Position numbers and translations under genes: made by a program
Notes under the pieces: model-generated
The model's input: only the letters and a program-made list of their open reading frames with translations
Told to the model about the DNA's origin: nothing
Database searches by the model: none
Part shown: positions 25,201 through 33,835 of the stretch, one piece after another
Numbering within the stretch: position 1 is the stretch's first letter
How the letters are laid out: the number at the start of each line of letters is the position of its first letter
Origin: Candidatus Defluviilinea proxima
GTDB taxonomy: Bacteria; Chloroflexota; Anaerolineae; Anaerolineales; Villigracilaceae
DNA length: 64,000 nt
Assembly: GCA_016721115.1 (NCBI GenBank)
Contig: JADKIW010000001.1
Coordinates: 4,045,501-4,109,500, forward strand
Reading direction: 5' to 3'

Positions 25201-28200
25201 TAACGAACCGGTTGCCGCGAGAGCAGGCAAAGTCAATGTTGCATTGTTGGTTGCTGTGTCCTGGATCGTACCACTATTGAGGGCTAATGAGCCAGTGCCA
25301 ACATAGTTCAGGTCGCTGGAGGAGTCGCCAGCCTGAACGGTGTAATTGAATGTAAGGGTGTTCGTACCGCTACCACTGATGTAGCTGGCAACGCGATCGG
25401 TTACGCCAGTTTCAAGCGTCAACTGCGGTGTGCCAGTGACCGTGACATTTTCACTAAACGTGATCGTGACTGGGATCACCGCGCCAACACCATATGTATC
25501 ATTTGCCGCTGTCGAAGTAACGTTTGTTACCGTCGGCGCAGTGTTATCCACCGTATACGTCTCATCGGTGGAAGGCTCGGCGTTGACGAAGGTATTGCCA
25601 ACCAAGTCAGCAATGGTCGGCGTGGCGCTGAAATTCAATCCCACGATGCCAGTGAAGCCAACCAGATCACCGCCAGAGACAGTCACATCATAGACACTCG
25701 CGCTAACCGTACTGACCAACGTAACTGTTGCTGTTGTGCTTCCATTGACGGCAAAGTCCGCTGTATCTACGCCGGTCACATCTTCGCTAAAGGTGGCACG
25801 GAAGATAAGTGTATCGGCATTGGTCGGGCTGGTAGATGGGGTCTGGAGCGTGAAGGATGTAATTGTGAGCGCAGTGTTATCCAAAGTATAGGTTTCATCA
25901 GTGGATGGCTCAGTGCTCGCAACTGCATTGCCAGCTTGATCGGTGATATTCATGGAGCCACTAAAATCAAGACCCACAATACCAGTGAAGCCAGCCAAGT
26001 CACCGCCGGAGACAGTCACATCGTATACACCTGTACTCACGAGGCTGACAGAAGTGGCAGTGGCAGTAGTTCCTCCATTGACAGCAAAATCCGTTGTGTC
26101 AATGCTAGTAACACCTTCACTAAAGGTAACACGGAAGACAAGGGTATCTGCATTGGTCGGATTGGTTGACGGGTTTTGACGCACAAAAGATGTGGTTGTC
26201 GGGGCAGTCTTATCAATGGTGTAGACCTGACCAACGAAAGGCAGTGTTGTTGTGACCTCATGTGATAAGCCGGTGTCGTTCGTCAAATTCAATCCCAATG
26301 TTCCATTACCTGTGCCGGTACTGGCGGTCACTGTCCATTGCGTGCTCGGAGCTGCCGCCACAGGGGTAACAGTAGTAATGGATGGCCCAGTGAGGCCGGA
26401 GTTCGCCAATGCGAAGTTGCTTGCAGTGAGGCCAGAGACGGCATCAGCGAAGGTAACTGTCCACGAGACAGAAGCAGAATTGGTTGGGGATGAGGCGGCA
26501 CGATCAATGGAGGTGATAGTCGTATCGGGCCGGTCCACAACCGTAATTGTTGGATCGCTCGCGCCTCCTACATCGGGGTCGTCTGTTAATACATTCGAGA
26601 AATTACTCCCGCTGACAGTTCCCTGATTCGAGATCTGTATCGTGCCAACAGGTAGAGGGTTATCCACCGTCACATCAAACGTGATCGTGACACTCTTTCC
26701 TGGAGGCAGGGTACCAATATTCACAGTGACGGTCTCGCCAGATTGCAACGGAACGGGTTGTTTGACAACGAAAAGTGGTTTCCCGCCGCCGACATTGTTA
26801 GAGACAGGCAACATGGATGTCGAAGAACCCAGTGATTTCGCAGTAGCCACTGCTTCAATGTTCGACTGAATTTGAGAAACTACAACGGTGCTATTCGGTG
26901 CCATGGCCAGATTAGGCTGTGTACATGCACCACCGTTATAGGTCATGGTTCCACTAGTCGAAATATGAGCTAGCACCGTAGCAGTGTTCGGGTTCTGGAC
27001 GGCAAGATCAGCGGCACTGGTTTGTCGGACACGGAATTGATCTCCCCCCCCACTATTCGCATCAAGCCGTCGTAAACGGATGCGGGTACCGTCCCCTACA
27101 TTGCCCGGGATATTGGTCATAGTGTTGCCCGAAATATCCACACACGTCGCCCCAGCAGAATCAGCATCTGTGCTGTTGTTCTGTTGCACAACAATTGCGC
27201 GGACAGCAGAGTTTTGGAGAATGTTATTTGTAATCGTAGCGTTTGTAGTAGTACTGGATGTTTGCCCAGCAATACCCTGGTTTATATTAATAAGGCTAAA
27301 GCTCGATGTTTCCTGAACTATGTTGTTATTGATCAACACATTCACGGCTCGCCCCGTATCTATGCCTTCGTTCTGGACACGGATACCATAGCCAAGGCTT
27401 GAACCTGAACCCGCAGAGCCAGAGGTGCCAACAGTGTTATTCGTAAAGGCGCCGTCTACAGTTCCGGTGCCAGTGGCGGCGACAAACAGGTTTAGCCCAT
27501 GCGAACGGTTACCAGTTGCAGTATTGCCATTGACATTAAACTTCAAATTGCCGCCATTGGCTTGCGAGACACTCACAGCCACATTGTTGTTCGTAAAAGT
27601 TGCTCCTGAAATGTTACATCTACTCGTCCCACTCGTTCCAGAATGATCGCATTGAACTCCGGTTGCAGTATCGGGAGCAGCCCCAATAAATGAACCGCTC
27701 GTAACAGACAATTGCATACTAGCCGACCCCAACGCAAGAAAGTTAACGAGGTTGCCATGTGCCAGGCTTAAGCCATTGCTTGAGATCGTATTGCCTGACA
27801 TTTGAAAGTCAGTAAGAGTTCCAGAACTATTCGTGATCTGTAATTCGAACTCATGATTGTTGCTAATGGTGGAATTCGTGATACTGGTGGGGTTTGCACC
27901 GCCAATCGCAGACCCTGTCAGACCAACAAGATCTATTCCAGAGTCATCTGTCGCCGCATTATCACCATTGCTTGTAATGCTGGCGTTGTTCAACACAAAA
28001 CCGTTAACGTTCGAACCACCAATACCATTATCAAGGTTACTGGTGATATTCATATAACTTAGCGAGACCTTTGCCGCATTCGTAAGCGAAATGCCATCAC
28101 CCGCCGCATTCTGAATCGTACCGCCACTGCCGGCCGATCCCGAGCCTTTCACCACCAAACCGCCTGTGTTACCAGTATTATTCAAAACAATACCATTGGT

Positions 28201-29667
28201 TGGCACACTGTCATTGCCATTTACACTAATGCTACGAAACTCAAGCATATTCGACCCAATGGTTGTATTGGCAACATTGAGCGCTACACCAGTAGTAGTT
28301 GTGAGTGTATTAACAAGCAAACCCGTTGCCACCGGGTTACACGGGACCTCATCACAAACGTTGATCGTGCCGCCTCCCGTCGCAACAAAGCCAGAATTGG
28401 CTCCCGAGCTGACGGTCACATCCGAAAAGGTAAATGTACCACCAGTGTTGTTGGTCAGGTTCGCACCTGTACCACCCGAGGTGGTCAACTCAATAAAGTC
28501 TAATGTTCCTGCCGTATTAGAAAAGTTAACGCCAGTAGCGGTCGTAGTAATAACCTTGACTTCGCTAACCGAAACACCAGTAATAGCACCTGCAGGATCG
28601 GTCATACCCGTGCTTGTTGTTGAATTGATGCTCAAGCCACGGACAGTGGCACTTGTATTCAACGTGACGGTGCTCGTCAGGTTGGTTACGATCCCGTTTA
28701 CGCTGTTCATCGTCGGGAAAACTGGGCTACCCGTAGGTGGAGTCAGACCAGTGATGGTAGACAGGTCAGCGGTGGCATCCTGACCGATCAATTTCTGCCC
28801 GGTCAGTAAAGTAACTGCGCCACTATAACCAGTGGCACTCTCATAGATAAAGATGTTGTCATTGGCGGCAGGGTTATTGCCTGTACCATCATTCAACGTA
28901 TTGAACGCCGCAAGCGTACTAAAAGGATTGGAAAGGCGACCACAACCAGCCGTTGTACAGGCAGTTGCACTATTATTATTGATGAACCAGATCATCCCAC
29001 TGACAGTGATCGAAACGGTCGCTGTACGATTGGTAGCAACAGTCGTTGCGTTGGCGTTGTCAGCTAAAACATAAGTAAAGGTATCTGTCCCTTCAAAGCC
29101 AGCCGGTGGATCATACGTGAACATTCCAATATTGCCACCAGATACTGTCATTACAACATTCCCACCGTTTGCACTGGTCGCTGTAATTGTGTTGCTTGCA
29201 ATGGTTGTTACAGACGAAACCTGAACAATAGTGGCTAAAGGGTTCAGCCCCAAAAAGTCATTGCTGGTCACGCTGAATGGCGTTGCAAGCAAGGAAGAAT
29301 TGATCGAAACATTACCAAGCACAGTCACAGGAAAAGTATCATCGACACCGATCGGCGAAACAGAAAGCGACCCAGCGACCAGCGTAGTATTTAAGTCGAT
29401 GATATCGGTGAAGGTGACACCGGTCGCGTTTTCATCGCCACTATTTGGAACAACGACTGTATATTTGATGGTCTCGCCCGGGTCAGCTTGTCCATCTGCC
29501 GCCTCGCCACCAGGCACACCATCATTTGTGATGGCATCGGTCTTGGTTGGTGCAATCGTCACAACCAGTTGTGGGCTGGCCGAAACTGGCTGTACAGGGA
29601 AAACCGTTGTAACAAACAACGAAACAAGTAGTGTGATGGCGGCGAAGAAATTAAGGCGGCGATACAT
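22300..29667 (-). CDS. Giant surface protein with LPKTG motif and its own C-terminal sortase domain
   Basis: A 2455-residue exported protein. Order: signal peptide (about 1-31); DUF11-type repeat (PGETIKYTVVVPNSGDENAT); a cadherin-like stretch; a right-handed parallel beta-helix region (about 230-900, opening IWFINNNSATACTTAGCG); Ig-like blocks (DTTITSIDRAASSPTNSASV and two SPTNADTLIFRATFSEDVT types); four long near-identical repeats (ending SDLDYVGTGSLALNSG and similar); Bacterial Ig modules (TDSTPAVTGTAEPNSTVTVY); an SbsA-like Ig domain. Residues 2286-2290 are LPKTG. They are followed directly by a class D/E-like sortase domain with His2365 (ITGHVW), Cys2429 (LITCEDY) and Arg near 2442 (SYRRMVRAV). 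Start ATG 29667 after GGAG. No C-terminal membrane segment. Confidence 0.88.
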   Translation of the reverse strand: MYRRLNFFAAITLLVSLFVTTVFPVQPVSASPQLVVTIAPTKTDAITNDGVPGGEAADGQADPGETIKYTVVVPNSGDENATGVTFTDIIDLNTTLVAGSLSVSPIGVDDTFPVTVLGNVSINSSLLATPFSVTSNDFLGLNPLATIVQVSSVTTIASNTITATSANGGNVVMTVSGGNIGMFTYDPPAGFEGTDTFTYVLADNANATTVATNRTATVSITVSGMIWFINNNSATACTTAGCGRLSNPFSTLAAFNTLNDGTGNNPAANDNIFIYESATGYSGAVTLLTGQKLIGQDATADLSTITGLTPPTGSPVFPTMNSVNGIVTNLTSTVTLNTSATVRGLSINSTTSTGMTDPAGAITGVSVSEVKVITTTATGVNFSNTAGTLDFIELTTSGGTGANLTNNTGGTFTFSDVTVSSGANSGFVATGGGTINVCDEVPCNPVATGLLVNTLTTTTGVALNVANTTIGSNMLEFRSISVNGNDSVPTNGIVLNNTGNTGGLVVKGSGSAGSGGTIQNAAGDGISLTNAAKVSLSYMNITSNLDNGIGGSNVNGFVLNNASITSNGDNAATDDSGIDLVGLTGSAIGGANPTSITNSTISNNHEFELQITNSSGTLTDFQMSGNTISSNGLSLAHGNLVNFLALGSASMQLSVTSGSFIGAAPDTATGVQCDHSGTSGTSRCNISGATFTNNNVAVSVSQANGGNLKFNVNGNTATGNRSHGLNLFVAATGTGTVDGAFTNNTVGTSGSAGSGSSLGYGIRVQNEGIDTGRAVNVLINNNIVQETSSFSLININQGIAGQTSSTTTNATITNNILQNSAVRAIVVQQNNSTDADSAGATCVDISGNTMTNIPGNVGDGTRIRLRRLDANSGGGDQFRVRQTSAADLAVQNPNTATVLAHISTSGTMTYNGGACTQPNLAMAPNSTVVVSQIQSNIEAVATAKSLGSSTSMLPVSNNVGGGKPLFVVKQPVPLQSGETVTVNIGTLPPGKSVTITFDVTVDNPLPVGTIQISNQGTVSGSNFSNVLTDDPDVGGASDPTITVVDRPDTTITSIDRAASSPTNSASVSWTVTFADAVSGLTASNFALANSGLTGPSITTVTPVAAAPSTQWTVTASTGTGNGTLGLNLTNDTGLSHEVTTTLPFVGQVYTIDKTAPTTTSFVRQNPSTNPTNADTLVFRVTFSEGVTSIDTTDFAVNGGTTATATSVSLVSTGVYDVTVSGGDLAGFTGIVGLDFSGSMNITDQAGNAVASTEPSTDETYTLDNTALTITSFTLQTPSTSPTNADTLIFRATFSEDVTGVDTADFAVNGSTTATVTLVSTVSASVYDVTVSGGDLVGFTGIVGLNFSATPTIADLVGNTFVNAEPSTDETYTVDNTAPTVTNVTSTAANDTYGVGAVIPVTITFSENVTVTGTPQLTLETGVTDRVASYISGSGTNTLTFNYTVQAGDSSSDLNYVGTGSLALNSGTIQDTATNNATLTLPALAATGSLGTNKDIVIDTISPTVTNVTSITADGSYGTGVLISVTITFSEPVTVTGTPQLTLETGTIDRVASYVSGSGTDTLTFNYTTQTGDTTPDLDYVATTSLSLNSGTIRDAALNNATLDLPAPAAAGSLGFNKAIVLDATEPYVVNVTSTTADGTYATGSVISVTVQFSETVTVTGTPQLTLETGTTDRTSNYTSGSGSDTLTFSYTVQAGDTSSDLDYVGTGSLALNSGSIVDASTNNAILDLPTPGVAGSLGANKAIVIDTTGPVVTNVTSTTADGSYNVGDVILITVTFNETVTISGTPQLTLETGATNQTVDYTSGSGTTTITFTYTVQAGDTSSDLDYTGTNALSLNSGTIQDAVGNNAIALTLPAPGAANSLGANKAIVIDTVGPVISFNSTPTNPTNSTSYTFAFSANEPVTGFTCTLSDSGGPISGPASCTSPHSGSGLTDGTYTILVGAQDLAGNSSSNSYTWTVDSTAPPAPVVITPANASITTDSTPAVTGTAEPNSTVTVYIDGAPAGTTTADGAGNWLFTVGSALSEASHTVRATATDAAGNTSPNSNTNTFTVDSTAPETSIDTSPALISNTTSGAFTFSSTDVTATFQCQIDGGGFTICTSPQNFAGLSSGTHTFDVRAVDGANNIDPTPASFTWTVDTGFPTVLFNANTTPANNASLTTGPTVITVSFSEDVTLASAQDLANYILIEDGVNNIFDTTAVDPCTSGVQPDDVTIVVNSVSYSNGTGSGPYIATLSINNGTALPLGTYRLYVCGTTSILDLAGNELNNGSNDTVLNFSVVSPSSGPQLPKTGFPQNKVTLLPAQPAELAYAATDFWLEIPKLKVKMSIMGIPKTQNGWDVTWLNKDAGWLDGSAYPTWNGNSVITGHVWDALNQPGPFAKLKNLQYGDQVKVHAFGQVYIYEIRASKTVSPSSISTVFKHEEKPWITLITCEDYKERSQTYSYRRMVRAVLVKVVEE

Positions 29668-29780
29668 AGGTAACTCCAGAAACTAAAGAATAAACAAAAA
29701 ATCTATGTGACGTGTTTGTTACATCAACTGAATTAGGTCATGCCTTCTGGTAAACACGTACCAGAAGGCATAGGAATAAA

Positions 29781-30308
29781 TCATGTGCGAGGCGGAAAAA
29801 CACCTTGCAAGGCAATACAGAAATAAAAGGTGAGGTATGGTTGCATATTGTTGTGCGGCTGATCTCCGCCAGCGGGTACAAGGCTACTGGGATTCATACT
29901 CACCAGATTGGCGTTTGTATTTGTTTGATACAAAGTTCCACCTACCGATGACGACAAAGTTATTCCCGAAGTTAATGAGCCTTGTGTACCATCTTCATTC
30001 GACGCCATCTGTGCATGAGAATGTGAGGGGATTTCCGACTCAAGCAAAGTCACTGTATCAGAGCCGCCGGTTTCGCCAAGATCATGCAACGAAAGCCCTG
30101 GCCCCTGTCCCGGGTGCATAGGTGCACGACCTTGCAAATCAGGTAAAGCAAAGTTCGATTTGCCATTACCACCATACGTGGTGCCTAATAACGAAAAGAG
30201 CGCAGTGTTCTGCGAAAGCGGTAACAATTGCCCATCACACCAAGCCCAGCCTCTGGGGGCAAAGTTGAATGGAAAAATTCGTATCTCAGCAACAAAAGGA
30301 TCAGCCAT
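29781..30308 (-). CDS. Phage tail collar domain protein (MdpB-like), third of three
   Basis: A 175-residue protein opening with the tail-collar signature: EIRIFPFNFAPRGWAWCDGQ, LLPLSQNTALFSLLGTTYGG, FALPDLQGRAPMHPGQG. The C-terminus ends NMQPYLTFYFCIALQGVFPP. The family includes phage tail fibre collars and bacterial microcystin-dependent proteins; the cellular role of the stand-alone copies is unknown. It lies 13 bases after its paralogue. No signal peptide. Confidence 0.85.
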   Translation of the reverse strand: MADPFVAEIRIFPFNFAPRGWAWCDGQLLPLSQNTALFSLLGTTYGGNGKSNFALPDLQGRAPMHPGQGPGLSLHDLGETGGSDTVTLLESEIPSHSHAQMASNEDGTQGSLTSGITLSSSVGGTLYQTNTNANLVSMNPSSLVPAGGDQPHNNMQPYLTFYFCIALQGVFPPRT

Positions 30309-30321
30309 GATATTCTCCTAT

Positions 30322-30825
30322 TTAGGTTGGCGACGGGAAAATGCCGTAGAGTGAAATGATGAAATCAACACACAGATAAGGCTGGAAGTTTGTATGTGGC
30401 TGGCTTCCACCTACAGAGGTTATGGCGGTTGGGGCCATAGCCACCGTGGGGGTTTCAGGAGCGTAAGGCGTTATGATCGTAGAGTTAGCCAGTAAATTAT
30501 TTCCCGGGCCTGGTTGTCCTCCATTGGAGGCAGAGCCTAACAGAGGATGGGTATGCGCGGGGATTTGATTCACAGTAAGTGTAACTTCCTCCACACCACC
30601 AGTTTCCGCCAAAATAAAGCCATCCCCTTGGTGAATCGGGATACGTCCGCGCAGATCGGGCAGTGCAAAAGTGCTTTGCCCATCGCCGCCATACGTTGTA
30701 CCAATCAATTGAAAAAGTGTTTCATACTCAGAAATGGGAAGTAACTGCCCTTCGCAGAACATCCAGCCTGCAGGGGCAAAATTACCAGCAAACATTCGAA
30801 TTTCACCAACATAAGGTTGTGCCAT
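30322..30825 (-). CDS. Phage tail collar domain protein, second of three
   Basis: A 167-residue paralogue: EIRMFAGNFAPAGWMFCEGQ, LLPISEYETLFQLIGTTYGG, FALPDLRGRIPIHQGDG, ending NFQPYLCVDFIISLYGIFPS. I chose ATG 30825 (MAQPYVGEIRM), preceded by TAGGAGAAAAG; in-frame codons further upstream overlap the neighbouring gene and add no homologous sequence. It shares the invariant W-x-x-C-x-G-Q-L-L-P core with its neighbours but diverges in the variable middle. Confidence 0.85.
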   Translation of the reverse strand: MAQPYVGEIRMFAGNFAPAGWMFCEGQLLPISEYETLFQLIGTTYGGDGQSTFALPDLRGRIPIHQGDGFILAETGGVEEVTLTVNQIPAHTHPLLGSASNGGQPGPGNNLLANSTIITPYAPETPTVAMAPTAITSVGGSQPHTNFQPYLCVDFIISLYGIFPSPT

Positions 30826-30836
30826 TTTCTTTTCTC

Positions 30837-31352
30837 CTAAGTCGGGCTGGGGAAGATGCCTTGCAATGCAATGCAAAAGCTCAATGTCAAAAAGGGTTGC
30901 ATATTTAAGTGCGCCTGACTTCCACCCACATTTGCCACGGAACCAGGATGGAGAGCAGTAAGGGCTGTGGCACTGGATGAGTAAGCATTTCCAGGTTCTG
31001 ACGCAAGGACATTACCGGCAGATATGGATCGAGGATTAACCGAATTTCCTGTAGAACTGCTTGCTTGCAGAGTGTGAACATGTTGCGGTATCTCACTAAT
31101 CGAGAGAGTGTGTGCCTGCTCACCACCACGCTCGCCCAATGTATGTCCACTGCCTACATGAATTGGCGTTCTGCCTCTTAAGTCTGGCAAGGCAAAGTTC
31201 ACTCGCCCGTCACCGCCAAATGTAGTACCGAGTAAAGAAAAAAGTCCCTGATTCTGGTTAATGGGCAATAACTGTCCATTACACAACGCCCAACCTTTTG
31301 GTGGGAACACAAACGACATGATTCTGATCTCACTAAGGAACGGTTCGGCCAT
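30837..31352 (-). CDS. Phage tail collar domain protein, first of three
   Basis: A 171-residue paralogue: EIRIMSFVFPPKGWALCNGQ, LLPINQNQGLFSLLGTTFGG, FALPDLRGRTPIHVGSG, ending NMQPFLTLSFCIALQGIFPS. ATG 31352 follows AGGAGAGAC. Genes for the three paralogues are head-to-tail with 11- and 13-base gaps, indicating tandem duplication and one transcript. Confidence 0.85.
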   Translation of the reverse strand: MAEPFLSEIRIMSFVFPPKGWALCNGQLLPINQNQGLFSLLGTTFGGDGRVNFALPDLRGRTPIHVGSGHTLGERGGEQAHTLSISEIPQHVHTLQASSSTGNSVNPRSISAGNVLASEPGNAYSSSATALTALHPGSVANVGGSQAHLNMQPFLTLSFCIALQGIFPSPT

Positions 31353-31362
31353 ATTGTCTCTC

Positions 31363-31662
31363 CTATTTCTTCAAGATGTAATTGAATGCGGCTTCATATT
31401 CAAAGCCATCGTTTGTTTTTGCAACCGGTACAAGGAAAATCTCCAACTCACCGAAATGCACATGCGAGAGCTTACGAGTCCCTTGCGTCATAAAACGATC
31501 CAACGGACCGAGAAAGAAAACCGAGAACGCTTCATTATGTTCTGTCTTCGAAAGTTCGACGACACGTGTCATCTTCAACTCGAAAGGAGACGGTGGAACA
31601 TCCACGACTTCAAACGTCGAACCGACATGTTCCGTAAAGGATGCGAGATCGGGTAGTGACAA
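31363..31662 (-). CDS. DUF6916-type small protein
   Basis: A 99-residue protein: LASFTEHVGSTFEVVDVPPS at the start, the central FSVFFLGPLDRFMTQGTRKL, and HVHFGELEIFLVPVAKTNDG near the end. This matches a small domain commonly encoded beside tail-collar genes (DUF6916 as I recall). The start is a TTG at 31662, decided by the ribosome site AGGAGA six to seven bases away; no ATG is available in frame. Function unknown, but the conserved linkage suggests joint action with the collar proteins. Confidence 0.7.
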   Translation of the reverse strand: MSLPDLASFTEHVGSTFEVVDVPPSPFELKMTRVVELSKTEHNEAFSVFFLGPLDRFMTQGTRKLSHVHFGELEIFLVPVAKTNDGFEYEAAFNYILKK

Positions 31663-31687
31663 TGCAATTCTCCTGTCCGCTTCAGAC

Positions 31688-32224
31688 TCACTTCGGGCTG
31701 GGCGTCCAGACCATTTCTTGATACACGCTGTTAACTTCTCTCGTCTTTACAAAACCGAGACGATCATACAAGCGCACAGCTGGGTTAAAAAATTCGACCC
31801 GCAAAACCAGCGGGAGATTCAAATTAGCGGATTCCTCTTTCAACTGTTCGACTAAAAATGTCCCTATGCCGGCGCCACGATATTCGGGCAAGAGAGCGAT
31901 ATCCATGATCAGAAAGTGGTCGCCACGATTCTCTGTAATCAAACGCCCAAGCGATACGCCATCTCGTTCAATGACTTGGTAAATGGCATTGGGATAATAC
32001 GAAGCATAATGCTGTGTTTGTGCATCGAACTGCATTCGCAAAAAAGCTTCTTTTTGCTCATCATTCCAATCCACAAGTTGCATTTCTTCTTCGCGAGTGC
32101 TGGCATACAGTTTAAAAAGAAAACCCGCATCATCTACAGTGACGGGTCTTAAATCGATCCACATGGCTTGTCTCTGCTCAACGCCTTGAACAAGGTTCCA
32201 AGCGGCGATCAAATTGTCAGCCAT
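31688..32224 (-). CDS. GNAT-family N-acetyltransferase
   Basis: A 178-residue acetyltransferase. The acetyl-CoA-binding motif A is clear in DIALLPEYRGAGIGTFLVEQ, followed by the motif B region VEFFNPAVRLYDRLGFVKT. The N-terminal domain starts IDLRPVTVDDAGFLFKLYAS. Its substrate is unknown. Its ATG lies inside the end of the upstream Tat-protein gene (16-base overlap), and it is 25 bases from the DUF6916 gene, so it belongs to the tail-collar operon. Confidence 0.85.
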   Translation of the reverse strand: MADNLIAAWNLVQGVEQRQAMWIDLRPVTVDDAGFLFKLYASTREEEMQLVDWNDEQKEAFLRMQFDAQTQHYASYYPNAIYQVIERDGVSLGRLITENRGDHFLIMDIALLPEYRGAGIGTFLVEQLKEESANLNLPLVLRVEFFNPAVRLYDRLGFVKTREVNSVYQEMVWTPSPK

Positions 32225-32535
32225 TGATCCCCCGACGCTGAAAGAGCCAAATGGAAAGAATAACTCTTATACCCAACTCGTGCATACATATGATCCGACG
32301 AATCTACGAAAAGGCTTTCGATCGAGTATTCAGACCCCAGGCGAGTATGCAATTGCCAGGTTTCGCCAGCATCTCGGGATACAAAAATATCCCCTCCATT
32401 TCTATACCCACGGTACCGCATTCCTCGAGATTCTGCTTCCACGGGCAAAGCCAACACCTTATGGATTAACCCGGTCAGCAAAAGGGTGGATCCCAAAGTC
32501 GCGCCAGACAATTTGATAAATTCACGTCTCTGCAT
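32209..32535 (-). CDS. Tat-exported short protein with BNR-like repeat
   Basis: A 108-residue protein starting MQRREFIKLSGATLGSTLLL: the RREFIK motif plus hydrophobic stretch is a twin-arginine signal. The mature part holds IFVSRDAGETWQLHTRLG, an Asp-box (SxDxGxTW) of the BNR/sialidase type, but only about one and a half blades, far too little for a complete propeller. It may be a truncated descendant of a larger protein or a small unit that assembles. First gene of the operon running down to the tail-collar genes. Confidence 0.7.
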   Translation of the reverse strand: MQRREFIKLSGATLGSTLLLTGLIHKVLALPVEAESRGMRYRGYRNGGDIFVSRDAGETWQLHTRLGSEYSIESLFVDSSDHMYARVGYKSYSFHLALSASGDQWLTI

Positions 32536-32815
32536 TGCAAGCTCCTATGCTTGTCGTTTAACTGCAATATTTAAAAAAATCTAGCCAAAGTTGGCTATAA
32601 GTGTTCCCCGCTGATGTATTTAAATATATAAATTGGATAAATATTCGCTTATCTTATCTTAAGAAATCAAGTATGGAAAGTATTTAACTACATTAAAAGG
32701 TTACTTTGCAAAAGTAATAACTCTCAGTTCTGTTTCCCCGACCAACAAACTAACTCTCCCCCATAGAAATAAAAGTTGTGGCGGCCTCTCGGCCGCCACA
32801 ATAACTATCTTATGC
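32536..32815. other. AT-rich intergenic region of 280 bases
   Basis: Probably carries the promoter of the tail-collar operon. On the minus strand TAGCCAA-CT-TTGGCTA (32582-32597) is followed by ATTTTTTT, a weak hairpin with a T run inside the presumed leader. No gene was seen. Confidence 0.45.
32768..32801 (-). terminator. Terminator of the GH25 lysozyme gene
   Basis: On the minus strand TTGTGGCGGCC and GGCCGCCACAA form an 11-bp stem (32776-32801) followed by CTTTTATTT. Confidence 0.85.
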
Positions 32816-33835
32816 TTATGGTATTACCAAAACCGCCCCAACCTTGATATTGTTCACGTTCGCGATATTGTTTGCCGTTGCAAGAGCGGCTACCGTTGTC
32901 CCATATTTGATGGCAATGCCGTACAACGTGTCTCCTGACTTCACAGTATACGTTTTCTGGGATGCAGACGAAGAACCGCTTCCGCTCGTGGACCCGGAAC
33001 TGGTTCCACTTTCAGCAGGTATTGCCACAGCGACAGGGATATTCAGTTTCTCGCCCGATTTGAGAAGTTGTGGATTGGCGCTCACCAACTCACGGACGGT
33101 CACCCCATACTTGATGGCAATCGTTTCAAATGTATCGCCAGCCTTGATCGTATGTGTCTTTTCCTTATCTGTCGACTCGGTGATGATTTGCGCGCCCGCA
33201 AACCGATACAACTCTTCCAAAGTGCCGTTGAAGACATTCATATCCACGTTGGCGTTGATGCCATTGACACTGCCCTTCTCGCTGTACTGCCAGAATGTCC
33301 AGATGAACCAGCCGCGAGGCAGGAAGGGCTTTTGCCCATCTACATAGGTGTTTGGATATTGCGCCAGCCAGAGCGGATAATCCTTTGCCCATTTGGGAGG
33401 TCCACCACCGGCCTCGGAGAAATAATCCTGCAAAAAATATTGGCCGGAGTAAATGATGGGCTTTCTGCCGAACGCATTCTCCACTTCATCCAGCCATATC
33501 TTCGCACGCGCGATAACTTTGTCCTTTGTCTGTCCGTCGTTCGACTCCAGGTCGAGGACTGGGGGCAGTTCGCCGTTATCTTTCACTGCTTTTACATAAT
33601 CAATAAACTTCTTTGCTTGTTTTTTCGCATCCACATTACAGCGGAAGAAATGATAAGCCCCTCGCAAGAGTCCAGCCGCTTTGGCACCGGACCAGTTTGT
33701 CGGGAAGGTGGGATCCGCATAGAAATCCCCTTCTGTGGCTTTGGCTACCATGAAGCGCTGTCCAGTAGCACGGACTTTGGGCCAGTCGATCCCTGAGTCC
33801 CAATAGGAAACATCAATACCCGGTACAGTTGCCAT
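32816..33835 (-). CDS. GH25 lysozyme with two LysM domains, no signal peptide
   Basis: A 339-residue peptidoglycan hydrolase. Residues 1-200 are a glycoside hydrolase family 25 domain with the catalytic set Asp8 (GIDVSYWD), Asp95 and Glu97 (VLDLES), and FWQYSEKGSVNG near its end. Two LysM peptidoglycan-binding modules follow (about 228-272, HTIKAGDTFETIAIKYGV, and 296-339, YTVKSGDTLYGIAIKYGT), joined by a Ser/Gly linker. The ATG at 33835 begins directly with MATVPGID, leaving no room for a signal peptide, as in phage endolysins. Close to the tail-collar operon, but with its own terminator. Confidence 0.9.
   Translation of the reverse strand: MATVPGIDVSYWDSGIDWPKVRATGQRFMVAKATEGDFYADPTFPTNWSGAKAAGLLRGAYHFFRCNVDAKKQAKKFIDYVKAVKDNGELPPVLDLESNDGQTKDKVIARAKIWLDEVENAFGRKPIIYSGQYFLQDYFSEAGGGPPKWAKDYPLWLAQYPNTYVDGQKPFLPRGWFIWTFWQYSEKGSVNGINANVDMNVFNGTLEELYRFAGAQIITESTDKEKTHTIKAGDTFETIAIKYGVTVRELVSANPQLLKSGEKLNIPVAVAIPAESGTSSGSTSGSGSSSASQKTYTVKSGDTLYGIAIKYGTTVAALATANNIANVNNIKVGAVLVIP

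Noticed and set aside
23414..28783. Several long plus-strand ORFs opposite the giant surface protein
   Set aside because: Antisense shadows of Thr/Val-rich repeats; they mirror the repeat periodicity and lack ribosome sites.
29781..33835. A complete prophage
   Set aside because: No integrase, capsid, portal, terminase or tail-tube genes are visible; only collar-type proteins and a lysozyme.
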